In this document: one piece after another, positions 46,943-56,599 of the stretch
Layout: every line of letters begins with the position of its first letter
How positions within the stretch are numbered: the stretch's first letter is position 1
Assembly (NCBI GenBank): GCA_007618135.1
Contig: PHFX01000005.1
Coordinates: 32,369 to 96,368, forward strand
Reading direction: 5' to 3'
Origin: Candidatus Brocadia sp. WS118
GTDB taxonomy: Bacteria > Planctomycetota > Brocadiia > Brocadiales > Brocadiaceae
DNA: 64,000 nucleotides
Made by a program: the position numbers and the translations under genes
Notes under the pieces: generated by a model
What the model saw: only the letters and a program-made list of their open reading frames with translations
What the model was told of the DNA's origin: nothing
Databases searched by the model: none

Positions 46943-47080
46943 ATGAAAGTCAACATCAGGAAGAGTTCCATAAAGCATAAAAAAATGTGCGGCTTCCGAA
47001 AAAGGATGCGCACAAAGGGTGGTCGTGCAATTATCAGGAGAAGAAGGAGAATTGGCAGAAGACCGCTTCTCGATGTGTAG
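46943..47080 (+). CDS. rpmH: Large ribosomal subunit protein bL34
   Basis: A 45-aa Arg/Lys-rich protein: KKMCGFRKRMRTKGGRAIIRRRRRIGRRPL carries the bL34 core (GFRxRMxTKxGRxxxxxRRxxGR). The N-terminus (MKVNIRKSSIKH) differs from the common MKRTYQPS type. ATG 46943 follows AAGGAGTAAGG. Unusually, rnpA and yidC do not follow; the gene has its own promoter and a strong terminator and stands as a single-gene unit. Confidence 0.9.
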   Translation: MKVNIRKSSIKHKKMCGFRKRMRTKGGRAIIRRRRRIGRRPLLDV

Positions 47081-47090
47081 TGTTCTGCAT

Positions 47091-47141
47091 AAAAGACCTT
47101 ACATATCATTCTAAAGATATGTAAGGTCTTTTTGTTTTTTT
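47091..47141 (+). terminator. Intrinsic terminator after rpmH
   Basis: An 18-bp near-perfect stem (AAAAGACCTTACATATC paired with GATATGTAAGGTCTTTT), 8-nt loop, then T-rich tract. The A-rich left arm could let it also serve the leftward ferredoxin gene's opposite strand, but rightward use is clearest. Confidence 0.9.
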
Positions 47142-47150
47142 ACCGTTTCA

Positions 47151-47339
47151 TTAATCGGTAATTATTATCGCTTCTACCGGACACTCTTCGGCAGCCTGTC
47201 TGCAAAGATCTTCACTTTCAGAAGGCACATCGGCATTTTTCGCTTCGGCAACATCCCCTTTCATATAGAAAACATCTGGACACGTTTGTGTACAAAGTTC
47301 ACAGCCTGTGCAAATATCGGGATCTACTTTTGCGCGCAT
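47151..47339 (-). CDS. Single-cluster [4Fe-4S] ferredoxin
   Basis: A 62-aa ferredoxin with one cluster site: CTGCELC-x3-C (TGCELCTQTCPDVF) and a distal CPVEAI; another Cys (DLCRQAA) may form a disulfide, as in Desulfovibrio or Thermotoga ferredoxins. ATG 47339 has TAAGGAGAG 5 nt upstream; a longer open frame upstream lacks a ribosome site. Stand-alone electron carrier, plausible partner of the Kor and Nfn enzymes. Confidence 0.9.
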   Translation of the reverse strand: MRAKVDPDICTGCELCTQTCPDVFYMKGDVAEAKNADVPSESEDLCRQAAEECPVEAIIITD

Positions 47340-47471
47340 GATAACTCTCCTTATTCTTCTTATTTCAAAATGTATTAAATCCTCATGATAAATAAAACAC
47401 CACCTACTCCTACCCAACCCTCCTTTCCCCGGCAATTATAAAAAAATAATGTTCAAAACTCAACAAACATT

Positions 47472-48938
47472 TTAACCGATAAAATCCGATATGTTATCTA
47501 ACTGAACCCCTTGAACAGCTATTTCCGGCGTATGCACAACTTCTTCACTACCCCAAACAATTGTCTGCCTTTTATCGTTTGATATCGCAATAATCTTCCT
47601 TATGATATCCATGATGTTACTATTAATTCTTACGGTATTAGGCCTGAGGGGATTGACAATTTCTCCTCCTTTCACTACGTAAGAATCTGCAATAATGGTA
47701 CTGGTAAAGTCACCGGCGGCAAGTCCATTCATAGGATAGGTATACCAGATTCTTCCAATATAAATACCATTGCTTAGCTTCGACAATAAAGACCGGCCTG
47801 ACACCTCTTCCTTGCCTTCTATGACAATATTTGTTGGAAATATCCCCGGCTGTCTCGTATGACTCCTTTTCCCTTTTTCAAAACGGAATCCATTTCTTGG
47901 CACAAATGAGGCAACTTTACTGGCAAATTTTTTTGAAAGGTAATTATTTGCAAGAAACCCCACAAGAAAACCGTTATGGATAAGGTCTGTCCTTCCCGTG
48001 GGAATTCCTTCACACGAGATTTTTTTACTGCCAATAGCGCCCTTTATGGCACCATCATCGTAGACAGTCAGCAATTCAGATGCGACCATTTGTCCTAATT
48101 TCCCCAGGAATGGGGTATCAGTCGCATTAACCGAAGAAAGACTTAATGCCGGAATGACTATATTGGCAAATAAGTCCGCCACCGGCTGTCTTCCAAAGAT
48201 AACATCATACGTTCCGGAAGATATCCTTTCTCCCCCGATGGTCTTTATTGCTCTTTCAGCCGATTCGCGTCCCGCCTCTTCAGGGTTGAAATGGGATACA
48301 TGGGTGCTCGTATTCCATCCTGTGCCCTTCACGTTTTCCCTCTCAATCATAGAGGTTATGTTGGTGGTAAGGATAGTTGATTCATCAAAGTCATCAATAC
48401 CTTTGGTACTGGCAATGGCCATACGCTCCTTGATGATCGTAATATCGCCACCAGCAATAATAGATGTGCGGAAGCGTTTTTGATTATACTCCCCGAGCGC
48501 CCCTTTCAATCCCTGCCAGCCTAAATGAACGATTGTCTCGTCAGAAATTTCGAATACCGCAGGATCGTGATAGTTTTCCAACACCGCTTTACCAACAGGG
48601 GCGGGGAGAGAGACAAAATCGGGGTCGTATATTTTATTCCGTTTTGCCTTGTTGAATGCCTCCACGACTCCCCCCGGCGTAATATTATTGGAAGAGCTGC
48701 CGAATCCTACCTTTGTCTCTTTCCCTGACCCAAAAACAACACGGACGGCTATTCCACACCCCTGTGTCGATTTTGGTTCGTGGATACCATTACACGGTAT
48801 ATCTGAGGTGTAGTTGATTCGTACCGTTATATGCTCGTTCCACGACGCAAAGACTTCTGCATCAATGACATCCTTTTGTTTTTTCAGGAAGTCTATCCCG
48901 TCACGGACACATGTTCTTAACATCCCGGTATCAATCAT
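47472..48938 (-). CDS. pmbA: TldE/PmbA-family metalloprotease subunit
   Basis: The 488-aa partner of TldD; TldD/TldE form a heterodimeric metallopeptidase that trims unfolded or RiPP peptides. Shows the family blocks AEVFASWNEHITVRI, GGITPG-like NNITPGGVVEAF, ERISSGTYDVIFGRQPVADLF and YTYPMNGLAAGDFTSTI. The zinc HExxxH of TldD is absent, as expected for TldE. ATG 48938 overlaps the tldD stop by four bases (ATGA), so a longer start at 49031 is unlikely. Confidence 0.85.
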   Translation of the reverse strand: MIDTGMLRTCVRDGIDFLKKQKDVIDAEVFASWNEHITVRINYTSDIPCNGIHEPKSTQGCGIAVRVVFGSGKETKVGFGSSSNNITPGGVVEAFNKAKRNKIYDPDFVSLPAPVGKAVLENYHDPAVFEISDETIVHLGWQGLKGALGEYNQKRFRTSIIAGGDITIIKERMAIASTKGIDDFDESTILTTNITSMIERENVKGTGWNTSTHVSHFNPEEAGRESAERAIKTIGGERISSGTYDVIFGRQPVADLFANIVIPALSLSSVNATDTPFLGKLGQMVASELLTVYDDGAIKGAIGSKKISCEGIPTGRTDLIHNGFLVGFLANNYLSKKFASKVASFVPRNGFRFEKGKRSHTRQPGIFPTNIVIEGKEEVSGRSLLSKLSNGIYIGRIWYTYPMNGLAAGDFTSTIIADSYVVKGGEIVNPLRPNTVRINSNIMDIIRKIIAISNDKRQTIVWGSEEVVHTPEIAVQGVQLDNISDFIG

Positions 48939-50560
48939 CCTGCTCGATGTCCTGTCAGTTTTGCCCTGGAACGCAGTGTCGGACCGCCATTTCCAACCCG
49001 CATTGTCTGCATCGGTTGCCCTTTGCCACAATTGGGGATAGGAAAGATTGAAAAGTCATTTCCCACGGCATCGATATTCATAAGAAAATCTTTAGAATCC
49101 GCCGTAATGCCACCTTGCCGATATAATTTGGTAATTTTTCCACTTTCAATCTTATATACCTTTTGCGCAGAAATCCGAAAATTTTCCCTGGATTCGCTGA
49201 TAGACGGAATTCGATGGTTGACGATAAAATATCCATCCTTGACCTCGGCAAGGATTTCCGCAGGAGATTTATTCCCGTTTGCAAAGACGGTGTTGGTCAT
49301 GCGCACAAGAGGGACATCATGGGACTCGGTTGCCCTCATAGAACCATTGGGACGATGCTTCAGAATCGCAGCATGTTCACGCCCGTTCATGAATTCCCTG
49401 AATACCCCGTTTTCAATAAGATTTACCCGCTTTGCAGGAGTTCCTTCCGCATCGTACTTGTAATGTCCGTACCCATTCACGCATGGATCCGAATATGCGT
49501 TTACCAGGGAGGATGCGATCTGCTTTCCTAATTCGTTATCCTGTAAATCTCTCAACAGCCAGGATCGCCCGGCGTAGGCCGTTTCCAGTTTCAGCGCCCG
49601 ATCGGCCTCTGTCGGATGCCCGACAATTTCATGGACCAAAAGGGCGTTAAAATGTGGATTTGTCACCACGACAACCGGCTCATTCGTAGCAGGCAGAAAT
49701 TCAGCCTCGGTAAGTTCCAGGGTTTCATGTGCCCTCATCCATGCAAAATCAGCAAGCGACTGCCGGTAGATATTTTTCCCCTGTAGGACTTCCCATCCAC
49801 GGAGATCCCCCAGATAGTCATGACAAATCTCGGGGACACCCCCTGCCCTTTGTGCCACAACAGTAATTGTTCCCTGCGTAAGCGCATGCGCCTGATCAAT
49901 GCAAGCACCTTCGGTGCTGCAAAATAATTCCCTGTGTATGCCCGTTTGCACATCTATAGAGGCATACGGCACATCCTTACCAATGCCATGCATCGCTCCG
50001 GATGTTTTTATACAGAGAGCGAGTATCTCTTTCACGGGTACCGACCTGGGGTCCTCATCAAAAACAGAATGAAGGGTATCCTTGCGAGCATCGGTTCCGG
50101 CAAGTGTTACCTCCGTTAATGAGGAGGCAAAAGGTTTAAGCTCTGCCTTTTTATTTGCGTTAGCTATCGCACGTGCATATGCCTTACGCACTCCAAGGTC
50201 AAGTATTTTGCCGAAACTTTTAGGACCAGCTTCAATCCCTCCGACGGGCTGGCCGTAAAATCCCCAGGCGCTTATTTCCCCTGCAAGCATTCTGATTCCA
50301 AACGAAAGAGATGCATCTTCGCCCATACCTTTAGCCTTGCCGTTCTCAGCATGGGCATACTTCGCTTCATATATGCCAAGCCTAACGTCCACATACCTGC
50401 AATCCTTCAAAGAACCGGTTTGCCGGATAACCTTTACAACTGTTTCCCTTAGCGTGTCGATGAGTTCGGTTTTTATGCGATTTGCGATAGGAATGCCCCT
50501 TTTTCGTTCCTTGTTCTGTATCGTTGTTGCCGCTGGTGTTATATCAGCATCAATATGCAC
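48935..50560 (-). CDS. tldD: TldD-family metalloprotease catalytic subunit
   Basis: The 541-aa zinc subunit of the TldD/TldE protease. The metal motif HEIVGHPTEAD (HExxxH) lies near residue 315. Other family blocks are GARDxx-type TLAGTDARKDT, CSTEGACIDQ and YDAEGTPAKRVNLIENGVF. The start is GTG at 50560 with no strong ribosome site, so the N-terminus is uncertain by a few dozen residues. It lies 42 bp after rlmN and is coupled to the tldE gene. Confidence 0.88.
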   Translation of the reverse strand: MHIDADITPAATTIQNKERKRGIPIANRIKTELIDTLRETVVKVIRQTGSLKDCRYVDVRLGIYEAKYAHAENGKAKGMGEDASLSFGIRMLAGEISAWGFYGQPVGGIEAGPKSFGKILDLGVRKAYARAIANANKKAELKPFASSLTEVTLAGTDARKDTLHSVFDEDPRSVPVKEILALCIKTSGAMHGIGKDVPYASIDVQTGIHRELFCSTEGACIDQAHALTQGTITVVAQRAGGVPEICHDYLGDLRGWEVLQGKNIYRQSLADFAWMRAHETLELTEAEFLPATNEPVVVVTNPHFNALLVHEIVGHPTEADRALKLETAYAGRSWLLRDLQDNELGKQIASSLVNAYSDPCVNGYGHYKYDAEGTPAKRVNLIENGVFREFMNGREHAAILKHRPNGSMRATESHDVPLVRMTNTVFANGNKSPAEILAEVKDGYFIVNHRIPSISESRENFRISAQKVYKIESGKITKLYRQGGITADSKDFLMNIDAVGNDFSIFPIPNCGKGQPMQTMRVGNGGPTLRSRAKLTGHRAG

Positions 50561-50602
50561 CCGCGAAGGGTGCTTCTCTTGCCGTTATATATTCGCATCT
50601 GT

Positions 50603-51679
50603 TTATTTAACAAAATATCTTTCTTTTTTCCATAAAATTTTCTCCCTCTGCAAACGAAGCTGACCACATGCGGCATTGATATGACTGCCCTTTTTTTTTC
50701 GGATGGTTGCCACAAGACCGTGTTTTTCCAATATATTGCAAAATATTTCAATTGCTCCCTGGGAAGGCGGTCTCCAGTTAAATTCTTCAACGGGATTTAC
50801 CGGAAGCACATTAATGTTGCATTGAATGCCCTTCAGCAACCGCGCCAGTGACTCAGCGTCTTGTTTCGAGGCATTGACACCATCGATCAGGACATATTCA
50901 AAACTGACGTCCCTTCCCGTAACTTTGAAATATTCCCTGGCTGCAGCAACAAGATTCTTTATGCCTGTTTTCTTGTTTATCGGGAGGATCTTTGACCTGG
51001 TAACATCATCAGATGCATGGAGGGATATGGCAAGGTTTACCTTGAGCCCTTCATGGGCCAACCGGCGAATGCCGTCAACAACTCCAACCGTCGAAACAGT
51101 AATATGGCGTACACCAATCCCTAATCCCCAACCGGCATTTATAATTCTCATGGACCTGACCACGTTATCGTAATTTGCAAGCGGCTCACCAATGCCCATG
51201 AAGACAACATTGGTAAGACGCTCGCCGGGAAGAAGATGCTTTTTCATATGAAGGACTTGTTCAACAATTTCGCCCGTGGTAAGGTTTCTTTCCAGACCCG
51301 GAAGGCCGCTAGCACAGAACCGGCACGCCATGGCGCACCCTACCTGGGTTGAGACACACGCAGTGACCCTTTTGCCCTCCCTTAGCAGGACAGACTCAAT
51401 CACATTCCCATCGTGTAAATGAACTAAAAATTTCTCCGTGCCATAGGCAGTTTGTGTAATGGTGCCAACGCTCGTCTGAAAAACCTGACACTGCTCAGCA
51501 CAGCGTCTTTGAAAATTTTTCGGCAGATTCGACATCTGATCAAAGGCCGCTGCCCCTTTATCGTAAATCCATGAAAGCATTTGTTTTGCCCGGTAAATGG
51601 GTTCCCCCATGGAAGTACATAACGCCTCTAATTCAGATAAAGACATATTGGTAATTGATTGGATCTCTGTTTTGTACAT
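50603..51679 (-). CDS. rlmN: 23S rRNA (adenine2503-C2)-methyltransferase RlmN
   Basis: Radical-SAM enzyme that methylates A2503 of 23S rRNA and A37 of some tRNAs. The 358-aa protein has the cluster motif CAMACRFCAS (CxxxCxxC) near residue 117, GIGEPLANYDNV, TVSTVGVVDGIRRLA and a late catalytic Cys in the INAACGQL segment near the C-terminus. ATG at 51679. It is the first gene of the rlmN-tldD-tldE leftward run. Confidence 0.95.
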   Translation of the reverse strand: MYKTEIQSITNMSLSELEALCTSMGEPIYRAKQMLSWIYDKGAAAFDQMSNLPKNFQRRCAEQCQVFQTSVGTITQTAYGTEKFLVHLHDGNVIESVLLREGKRVTACVSTQVGCAMACRFCASGLPGLERNLTTGEIVEQVLHMKKHLLPGERLTNVVFMGIGEPLANYDNVVRSMRIINAGWGLGIGVRHITVSTVGVVDGIRRLAHEGLKVNLAISLHASDDVTRSKILPINKKTGIKNLVAAAREYFKVTGRDVSFEYVLIDGVNASKQDAESLARLLKGIQCNINVLPVNPVEEFNWRPPSQGAIEIFCNILEKHGLVATIRKKKGSHINAACGQLRLQREKILWKKERYFVK

Positions 51680-52264
51680 GATAGCTCTTTGATATTCTCT
51701 CTGAAGCTAAAGACATATTTTATTTAAACATATATTACGCCTCAATAATATTTTACAAACAAGATTGACAAAAGGCAAAATGCGTGTGAATTTGGTTTCT
51801 TTAGCATGGCACATAAATATGAAGAAAATAGCGCTACACTGCGCGGCAAACATCGGCCATTCCTGGAAATTTTTCAAACGGCTAAAATGTTACAATTTTT
51901 ATAAAAAAAGAATCTTTTACACAGGAAACATTCATGAACCAAAGGCTCACAAAAGGTCACGAAAATACGTCTCCCCCTTAATTCCTCGTTCGACTGAGAT
52001 TATGACGAATTCCCTTCAAGGGAGAGAACGTTCCCTCGCCCCTTCTGGGAAAGGCTCTGGGTGAGAGGTGTTTTCGTGCCAATACTTAGAATGCCCATCA
52101 TGGTGTGGTCTTTAGTCTTGATAGGCGGTTGTGGAAATGGTAGCTTATGTCTATGACAAGACGTAGAACATTGCCTTCGCAAGGAAAGGAGAGGATGAAG
52201 GGGTTCTTCTTGATGCTGGAAAATTATTATTTTCCAGTATGTTTTAATTAGGAGAAAGGTACAA
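51680..52264. other. Gene-free divergent region with a hairpin before the DJ-1 gene
   Basis: No supported gene; a 99-codon plus frame at 51765 has no ribosome site and no recognisable composition. A perfect 9-bp hairpin (CTGGAAAAT/ATTTTCCAG, 52216-52237) lies 13 nt before the GGAG ribosome site of the next gene and could act on its translation or be a weak terminator. Confidence 0.5.
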
Positions 52265-52846
52265 ATGGGAGCAAAAAGGATTTTGATGGTTGTCGGTGAC
52301 TACGTGGAAGATTATGAGGTAATGGTGCCTTTCCAGACATTACTGATGGTGGGTCATACGGTACATGTCGTGTGCCCTGGGAAAAAAGCTGGGGAGAAAG
52401 TAAAGACAGCTGTACATGACTTCGAGGGAGATCAGACTTACAGCGAGAAGCCAGGACATAACTTTACGGTGAATGAGACTTTTGACAAGGTAAAAGCATC
52501 CGATTATGACGCCCTTATCATTCCGGGCGGACGTGCCCCGGAATATATCCGGCTTAATGAGCGTGTCTTGGAGATGGTACGACACTTTGCTGAAAAGAAG
52601 AAGCCCATTGCCGCCATTTGCCATGGTATGCAGGTATTGACTGCAGCAGATGTGATTGAAGGAAAAACCTGTACGGCTTATCCTGCATTGGCACCTGAGG
52701 TAAAACGAGCAGGTGGAAAATGGATAGACACTCCGTATGACAGGGCACAGGTGGATGGGAATCTGGTTACCGCCCCGGCCTGGCCAGCGCATCCCGAATG
52801 GCTTTCCAAATTCCTGGTTTTGCTGGGAACGAAGATCGTTCTGTAA
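52265..52846 (+). CDS. DJ-1/PfpI-family protein
   Basis: A 193-aa class-I glutamine-amidotransferase-like protein of the DJ-1/PfpI superfamily (protease, glyoxalase or deglycase relatives). Shows KRILMVVGDYVEDYEVMVP with the conserved Glu, ALIIPGGRAPEYIR, and the nucleophile elbow AAICHGMQVL with the reactive Cys-His pair. ATG 52265 follows AGGAGAAAGG. The substrate cannot be assigned. Confidence 0.85.
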   Translation: MGAKRILMVVGDYVEDYEVMVPFQTLLMVGHTVHVVCPGKKAGEKVKTAVHDFEGDQTYSEKPGHNFTVNETFDKVKASDYDALIIPGGRAPEYIRLNERVLEMVRHFAEKKKPIAAICHGMQVLTAADVIEGKTCTAYPALAPEVKRAGGKWIDTPYDRAQVDGNLVTAPAWPAHPEWLSKFLVLLGTKIVL

Positions 52847-52894
52847 TGGAGAGTACGGCGTAGACTCCGATTGGGAAGAAAGGAGTAATATTCT

Positions 52895-54028
52895 ATGCAT
52901 ACCAGATTTACCATTCTATACGGGCTGGCAATCTCGTTTACCCTGTATTTGCTTTCCGGCATGGCAGCCTCTGCATCAACAATCGTGCAGATATCATGTG
53001 GAGGATTTCATAGCCTGGCTCTGAAATCAGACGGTACGGTGTGGGCATGGGGTTTAAATATCCACGGTCAGCTTGGTGATGGAACAAATACCGACAGGAA
53101 GACACCAGTGCAGGTCAGGGATTTGAATGATGTCGTAGCAATTGCAGGAGGCGTTTGGCATAGTATGGCCTTGAAGACGGATGGCACGGTCTGGACGTGG
53201 GGAGGCAACTGGGCTGGACAACTGGGGGATGGCACTACAAAGAGCCGGAATACGCCGGTGCAGGTGAACGACCTTTGTGGTATTACTGAAATCGCCACAA
53301 AGGGGCAACATAGCATCGTCCTGAAGTCAGACGGTACGGTCTGGGCCTGGGGACGAAACGCATATGGCCAATTAGGAGACGGGACCACAACCGATAGGCA
53401 TAGGCCGGTACAGGCAAAGGCGCTTGCCAACATCATCTCCATTGCCGGGGGAGGGTACCACGGTCTTGCCCGTAAGGCAGATGGCACGATCTGGGCATGG
53501 GGACTTAATAAGTACGGTCAGGTGGGAGATGGTTCCACTACTGACAGGGCAATTCCTGTTCAGCTCGGCGGATTCGATGGTGTCATTAGTGTCAATTGCG
53601 GAGGAGATCACAGCGTTGTCCTGAAGAATAACGGTATTGTTATGACGTGGGGATTTAACCAGTGTGGCCAGTTGGGAGATGGTACGACCGTTAGCAGAAG
53701 TACTCCGTATCCGGTGGAAGGGCTTAAAAACGTCGTTGCAATCGCTGGCGGAGGGGATCATACCCTTGTCCTGAAATCAGACGGGACCGTATGGGCGTGG
53801 GGGAATAATAATTCCGGTCAGTTGGGTGATGAGACTATTATGGATAGGGGGGTGCCCACCCTCGTGAGAAAACTTGAGCATGTTATCTCTCTTTCTTGCG
53901 GTGGACAGCACAGCCTTGCCCTGAAATCCGATGGCACGGTATGGGGATGGGGATTAAACAAAAACGGTCAACTGGGAGACGGTTCTACCTTAAACAGAAA
54001 CGCGCCAGTGCCGGTAATCAGTCACTAA
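52895..54028 (+). CDS. Exported RCC1-repeat beta-propeller protein
   Basis: A 377-aa protein: signal peptide (ILYGLAISFTLYLLSGMAASA), then seven RCC1 repeats of about 50 residues, each with the pattern (GG)xHSLALKSDGTVWAWGxNxxGQLGDGTxxxRxxPVQV. Seven repeats can close one seven-bladed propeller. Unlike the second RCC1 protein (60136-62538) the repeats are diverged at DNA level, and no extra domains follow. ATG 52895 has AAAGGAG 9 nt upstream. Probably a surface or periplasmic binding protein. Confidence 0.9.
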   Translation: MHTRFTILYGLAISFTLYLLSGMAASASTIVQISCGGFHSLALKSDGTVWAWGLNIHGQLGDGTNTDRKTPVQVRDLNDVVAIAGGVWHSMALKTDGTVWTWGGNWAGQLGDGTTKSRNTPVQVNDLCGITEIATKGQHSIVLKSDGTVWAWGRNAYGQLGDGTTTDRHRPVQAKALANIISIAGGGYHGLARKADGTIWAWGLNKYGQVGDGSTTDRAIPVQLGGFDGVISVNCGGDHSVVLKNNGIVMTWGFNQCGQLGDGTTVSRSTPYPVEGLKNVVAIAGGGDHTLVLKSDGTVWAWGNNNSGQLGDETIMDRGVPTLVRKLEHVISLSCGGQHSLALKSDGTVWGWGLNKNGQLGDGSTLNRNAPVPVISH

Positions 54029-54036
54029 TCAGTTGC

Positions 54037-54540
54037 ATGGTCATGCTTCCTATAAAAATTCGACACGTTACGGAACACGATTTAGATGACTGCTACGCCA
54101 TCGAGTCTGTTTGTTATACATCTGACGCGGCAACGAGGGAAAAGATTCAGAAGCGCATACAGGTGTTTCCCGAAGGATTTCTCGTTGCCGAATCGAATGG
54201 ACACATCATGGGGATGATTAACAGCGGATCAACAAACAAAGAGGATATAACGGACGAGGCATTCAAGGATATGGTGGGCCATGTGAGAGACGGGAAAAAT
54301 ATCGTCATCTTTTCTCTGGCAGTCTTGCCGGAATTCCAGGGGAGCGGGGTTTCCAAAAAACTCATGTCAAAATTTATCGGCGCATCAAAAGATATGAAAA
54401 AAGAGAAAATCCTCTTAATTTGCAAAGCTGACTTCATTTCCTATTATCAAAAGTATGGCTTTCTGTATGGTGGAAAATCAAAATCAACCCATGGCGGCTT
54501 TGAATGGCATGAGATGTATTTATCATTAAATGTTGATTGA
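54037..54540 (+). CDS. GNAT-family N-acetyltransferase
   Basis: A 167-aa acetyltransferase. IRHVTEHDLDDCYAIESVC opens the fold, and SLAVLPEFQGSGVSKKLM is the acetyl-CoA pyrophosphate loop (Q/RxxGxG/A). The C-terminal YYQKYGFLYGGKSKSTHGG fits the beta-bulge end. A longer in-frame start inside the RCC1 gene (53896) would overlap it by 130 bp, so I start at ATG 54037; ATG 54043 is equally possible. Acceptor unknown. Confidence 0.82.
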   Translation: MVMLPIKIRHVTEHDLDDCYAIESVCYTSDAATREKIQKRIQVFPEGFLVAESNGHIMGMINSGSTNKEDITDEAFKDMVGHVRDGKNIVIFSLAVLPEFQGSGVSKKLMSKFIGASKDMKKEKILLICKADFISYYQKYGFLYGGKSKSTHGGFEWHEMYLSLNVD

Positions 54541-54917
54541 AATGAGAGTATCAGGTAAGCTACATTGGAGAATAAAAGATGTGTTTCATAATTAACAATG
54601 GGAGAGAGAAGATAACCATAAATCAGGAGGCTGGTATTGAACCAGGGAAAAGAATGCGGGATGATGGAACGGAAGAGGCAATGCCATACAGAATATAAGA
54701 GTCCGGTATATTGATTCAATACTTGATCAGACGCAGCCGTGGATCTAAACGTCAGATATGAAATCCGGCTTTCGAGTTGGCATCCCGTGGGGAGTCTATT
54801 TTGATTTAGGCGAGTGCAACGGCGTTGCCCTCATCCGCGGTGACGCCTTTGTGTGTGCAACCCGATAAAAGACATTAATTTTGGTATAGGGAATATTACC
54901 AGAAAGGCATACGTTTA
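54541..54917. other. Convergent gap without recognised features
   Basis: Lies between the rightward GNAT and the leftward SPL-like gene. I see no ORF with a ribosome site and no convincing terminator hairpin. Confidence 0.5.
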
Positions 54918-56225
54918 TTATTCTAAGCGCATCGATCTTTCTTCCATGCACAGATAAACCGGGACGTCTTTACCATGCCTTCGAATCCGGGACGTCATTT
55001 TTTTGTAGAGGGAGCGCCTTACTTCCTCTGAATATCTAAGCTTGCCATCATGGCCAGCAAAAAATTCCTCATCGAGTATGGTATTGTCCGGAAAACGGTT
55101 TTCCATAATCTTCTTTAGCCGCGGCGTCATGCGCAGGGTGCCCAGGCTTATCCATGCAACATTCTCTGCGTCAACTGCTTGAAAGGTCATATCGACCAAT
55201 GCCTCATAATCAACCTCCCACCCCTGATAATAAATCATGGGGTCAAAATGGAAGGCCACCCGGTAGCCGCAGGCAGCGCACCTCTGAGCTGCTTCGAGTC
55301 TCTGCACTAACGGGGCGGTGAAGTGCTCAACGGTTTCCACAATTTTCTGAGGGTTCAACGACCAGGAGATAATAATGTTTCGTGCCCCGGGAACAGAAGT
55401 TAAAAGGCCGACATTGTCACTCTTGGTTTTCAACTCGTACATCGTTTTCGGATAGGAGCGGAAAAAGTCAACGATCTGCCGTGAGTATCCTGTGATATGG
55501 TCGAACGCCAGGGAATCGGTTAGCTCACAAGAACCGCAGCGGATATTTCTTCCAAGACTCTTGAATGCTGCAAAGAAATCTTCGATATTGGCAGGCAGGA
55601 TAATACCGGGGGAATTAATATAATCCTGCAGGATGCAATAGGAGCATTCATACGGACATCCGCTGCCCAGATTGACGACAAAATAACCGCAGAACGCCGA
55701 TTTGCTGGAACAGGGACATTTTTTGAAAAAATCATAGTCCTCGCGCACGAGATAAAAGTTTTCCAGTCTTCGGTTGTAATCTTCGGTGCCGAACCGTCTC
55801 TTCCCAATGTGTTCTTTGTAAGTATTTATTATTTCAACATTGCTTTCCGGAAATTGAGTCCTCACCCTGTTTGCCATCTCCGTATGGAAAACGGATGCTT
55901 CAATAAACAGGTTTTTGGGCTGAATCTGCGGTTGCAAAGCAACATCAGCCTTCAGTTTTGGATCGATTGTGATATCGAAAAAAGTAGGCCTGATTTTTTG
56001 GCCAGATTTAGTGAGAGATGGATAGCGTCGTTCAAGCAGACAATCTTTAATTTCGGAAAATCTAGCCGGTGGTTTTGGCAAGCTCTCGGTTACCTTTGTA
56101 TAATCGATGCATTCACGTTTGGCAATCTCGAATAAGAGCCTGGATATTTCCTGTTGTTTGTTCATGCCAAAGTAATGGTAGTGTTTCCTAACAAAGGCCT
56201 TGATTTGGTTAGGGTTGCTGATCAT
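54918..56225 (-). CDS. Spore-photoproduct-lyase-like radical SAM protein
   Basis: A 435-aa radical SAM protein of the SPL family. Cluster motif CPYECSYCILQDY (CxxxCxxC) lies near residue 190, with SPL-type flanks (VNLGSGCPYECSYC; CGSCELTDSLAFDHITGYS; ELKTKSDN; IISWSLNP). True SPL repairs UV spore photoproduct; this organism shows no sporulation genes here, so a general DNA-photoproduct or other role is possible. ATG 56225; first gene of a leftward unit. Confidence 0.82.
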   Translation of the reverse strand: MISNPNQIKAFVRKHYHYFGMNKQQEISRLLFEIAKRECIDYTKVTESLPKPPARFSEIKDCLLERRYPSLTKSGQKIRPTFFDITIDPKLKADVALQPQIQPKNLFIEASVFHTEMANRVRTQFPESNVEIINTYKEHIGKRRFGTEDYNRRLENFYLVREDYDFFKKCPCSSKSAFCGYFVVNLGSGCPYECSYCILQDYINSPGIILPANIEDFFAAFKSLGRNIRCGSCELTDSLAFDHITGYSRQIVDFFRSYPKTMYELKTKSDNVGLLTSVPGARNIIISWSLNPQKIVETVEHFTAPLVQRLEAAQRCAACGYRVAFHFDPMIYYQGWEVDYEALVDMTFQAVDAENVAWISLGTLRMTPRLKKIMENRFPDNTILDEEFFAGHDGKLRYSEEVRRSLYKKMTSRIRRHGKDVPVYLCMEERSMRLE

Positions 56226-56415
56226 TGTCTTATTTTATTATGGATCAATTATCGGGAAAAGTGTATAAATATTGTGATACAAGGAACCTCTTAATGTCAA
56301 AGGGAAAATCGGAGAGGATAAAATCAATCGTTGGTTGGGTGTAAAGTAAAGGAGGGTATTTATATAGCATGTCCTTTAAACTTGACAATTTATCCACATC
56401 TGATAATCTGATCGT

Positions 56416-56568
56416 ATGAATACTAAAGCTAATACATCGTCTATTATGAGGGAAGGAGCTATGTCTATTAGCAAGGTTGGCCAGCGTCGACAGGTTGTTA
56501 TTCCTAAAGAGATATGCGAAGATTTGGGCCTTAAAGAAGGGGGAGTATGTATCGTGGGACAATCTTAA
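56416..56568 (+). pseudogene. Truncated AbrB/MazE-type antitoxin
   Basis: The frame from ATG 56416 (or 56461, which has AAGGAG just upstream) reads ISKVGQRRQVVIPKEICEDLGLKEGGVCIV and then stops. This is the first half of an AbrB swapped-hairpin domain (SKVGQRxxVxIPKEIxxxLGLKxGD). The remaining strand and any toxin-binding tail are missing. The next frame runs into unrelated sequence. Confidence 0.7.
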
Positions 56569-56599
56569 AAAGAAGATAAAAGGCTAACCCTGAATTTCT

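Noticed and set aside
48939..49031. 31-codon N-terminal extension of TldE
   Set aside because: The ATG at 48938 overlaps the tldD stop as ATGA and gives the expected N-terminus; the extension would overlap tldD in another frame.
51765..52064. Plus-strand ORF of 99 aa
   Set aside because: No ribosome site and no protein-like pattern; it lies in an AT-rich intergenic region.
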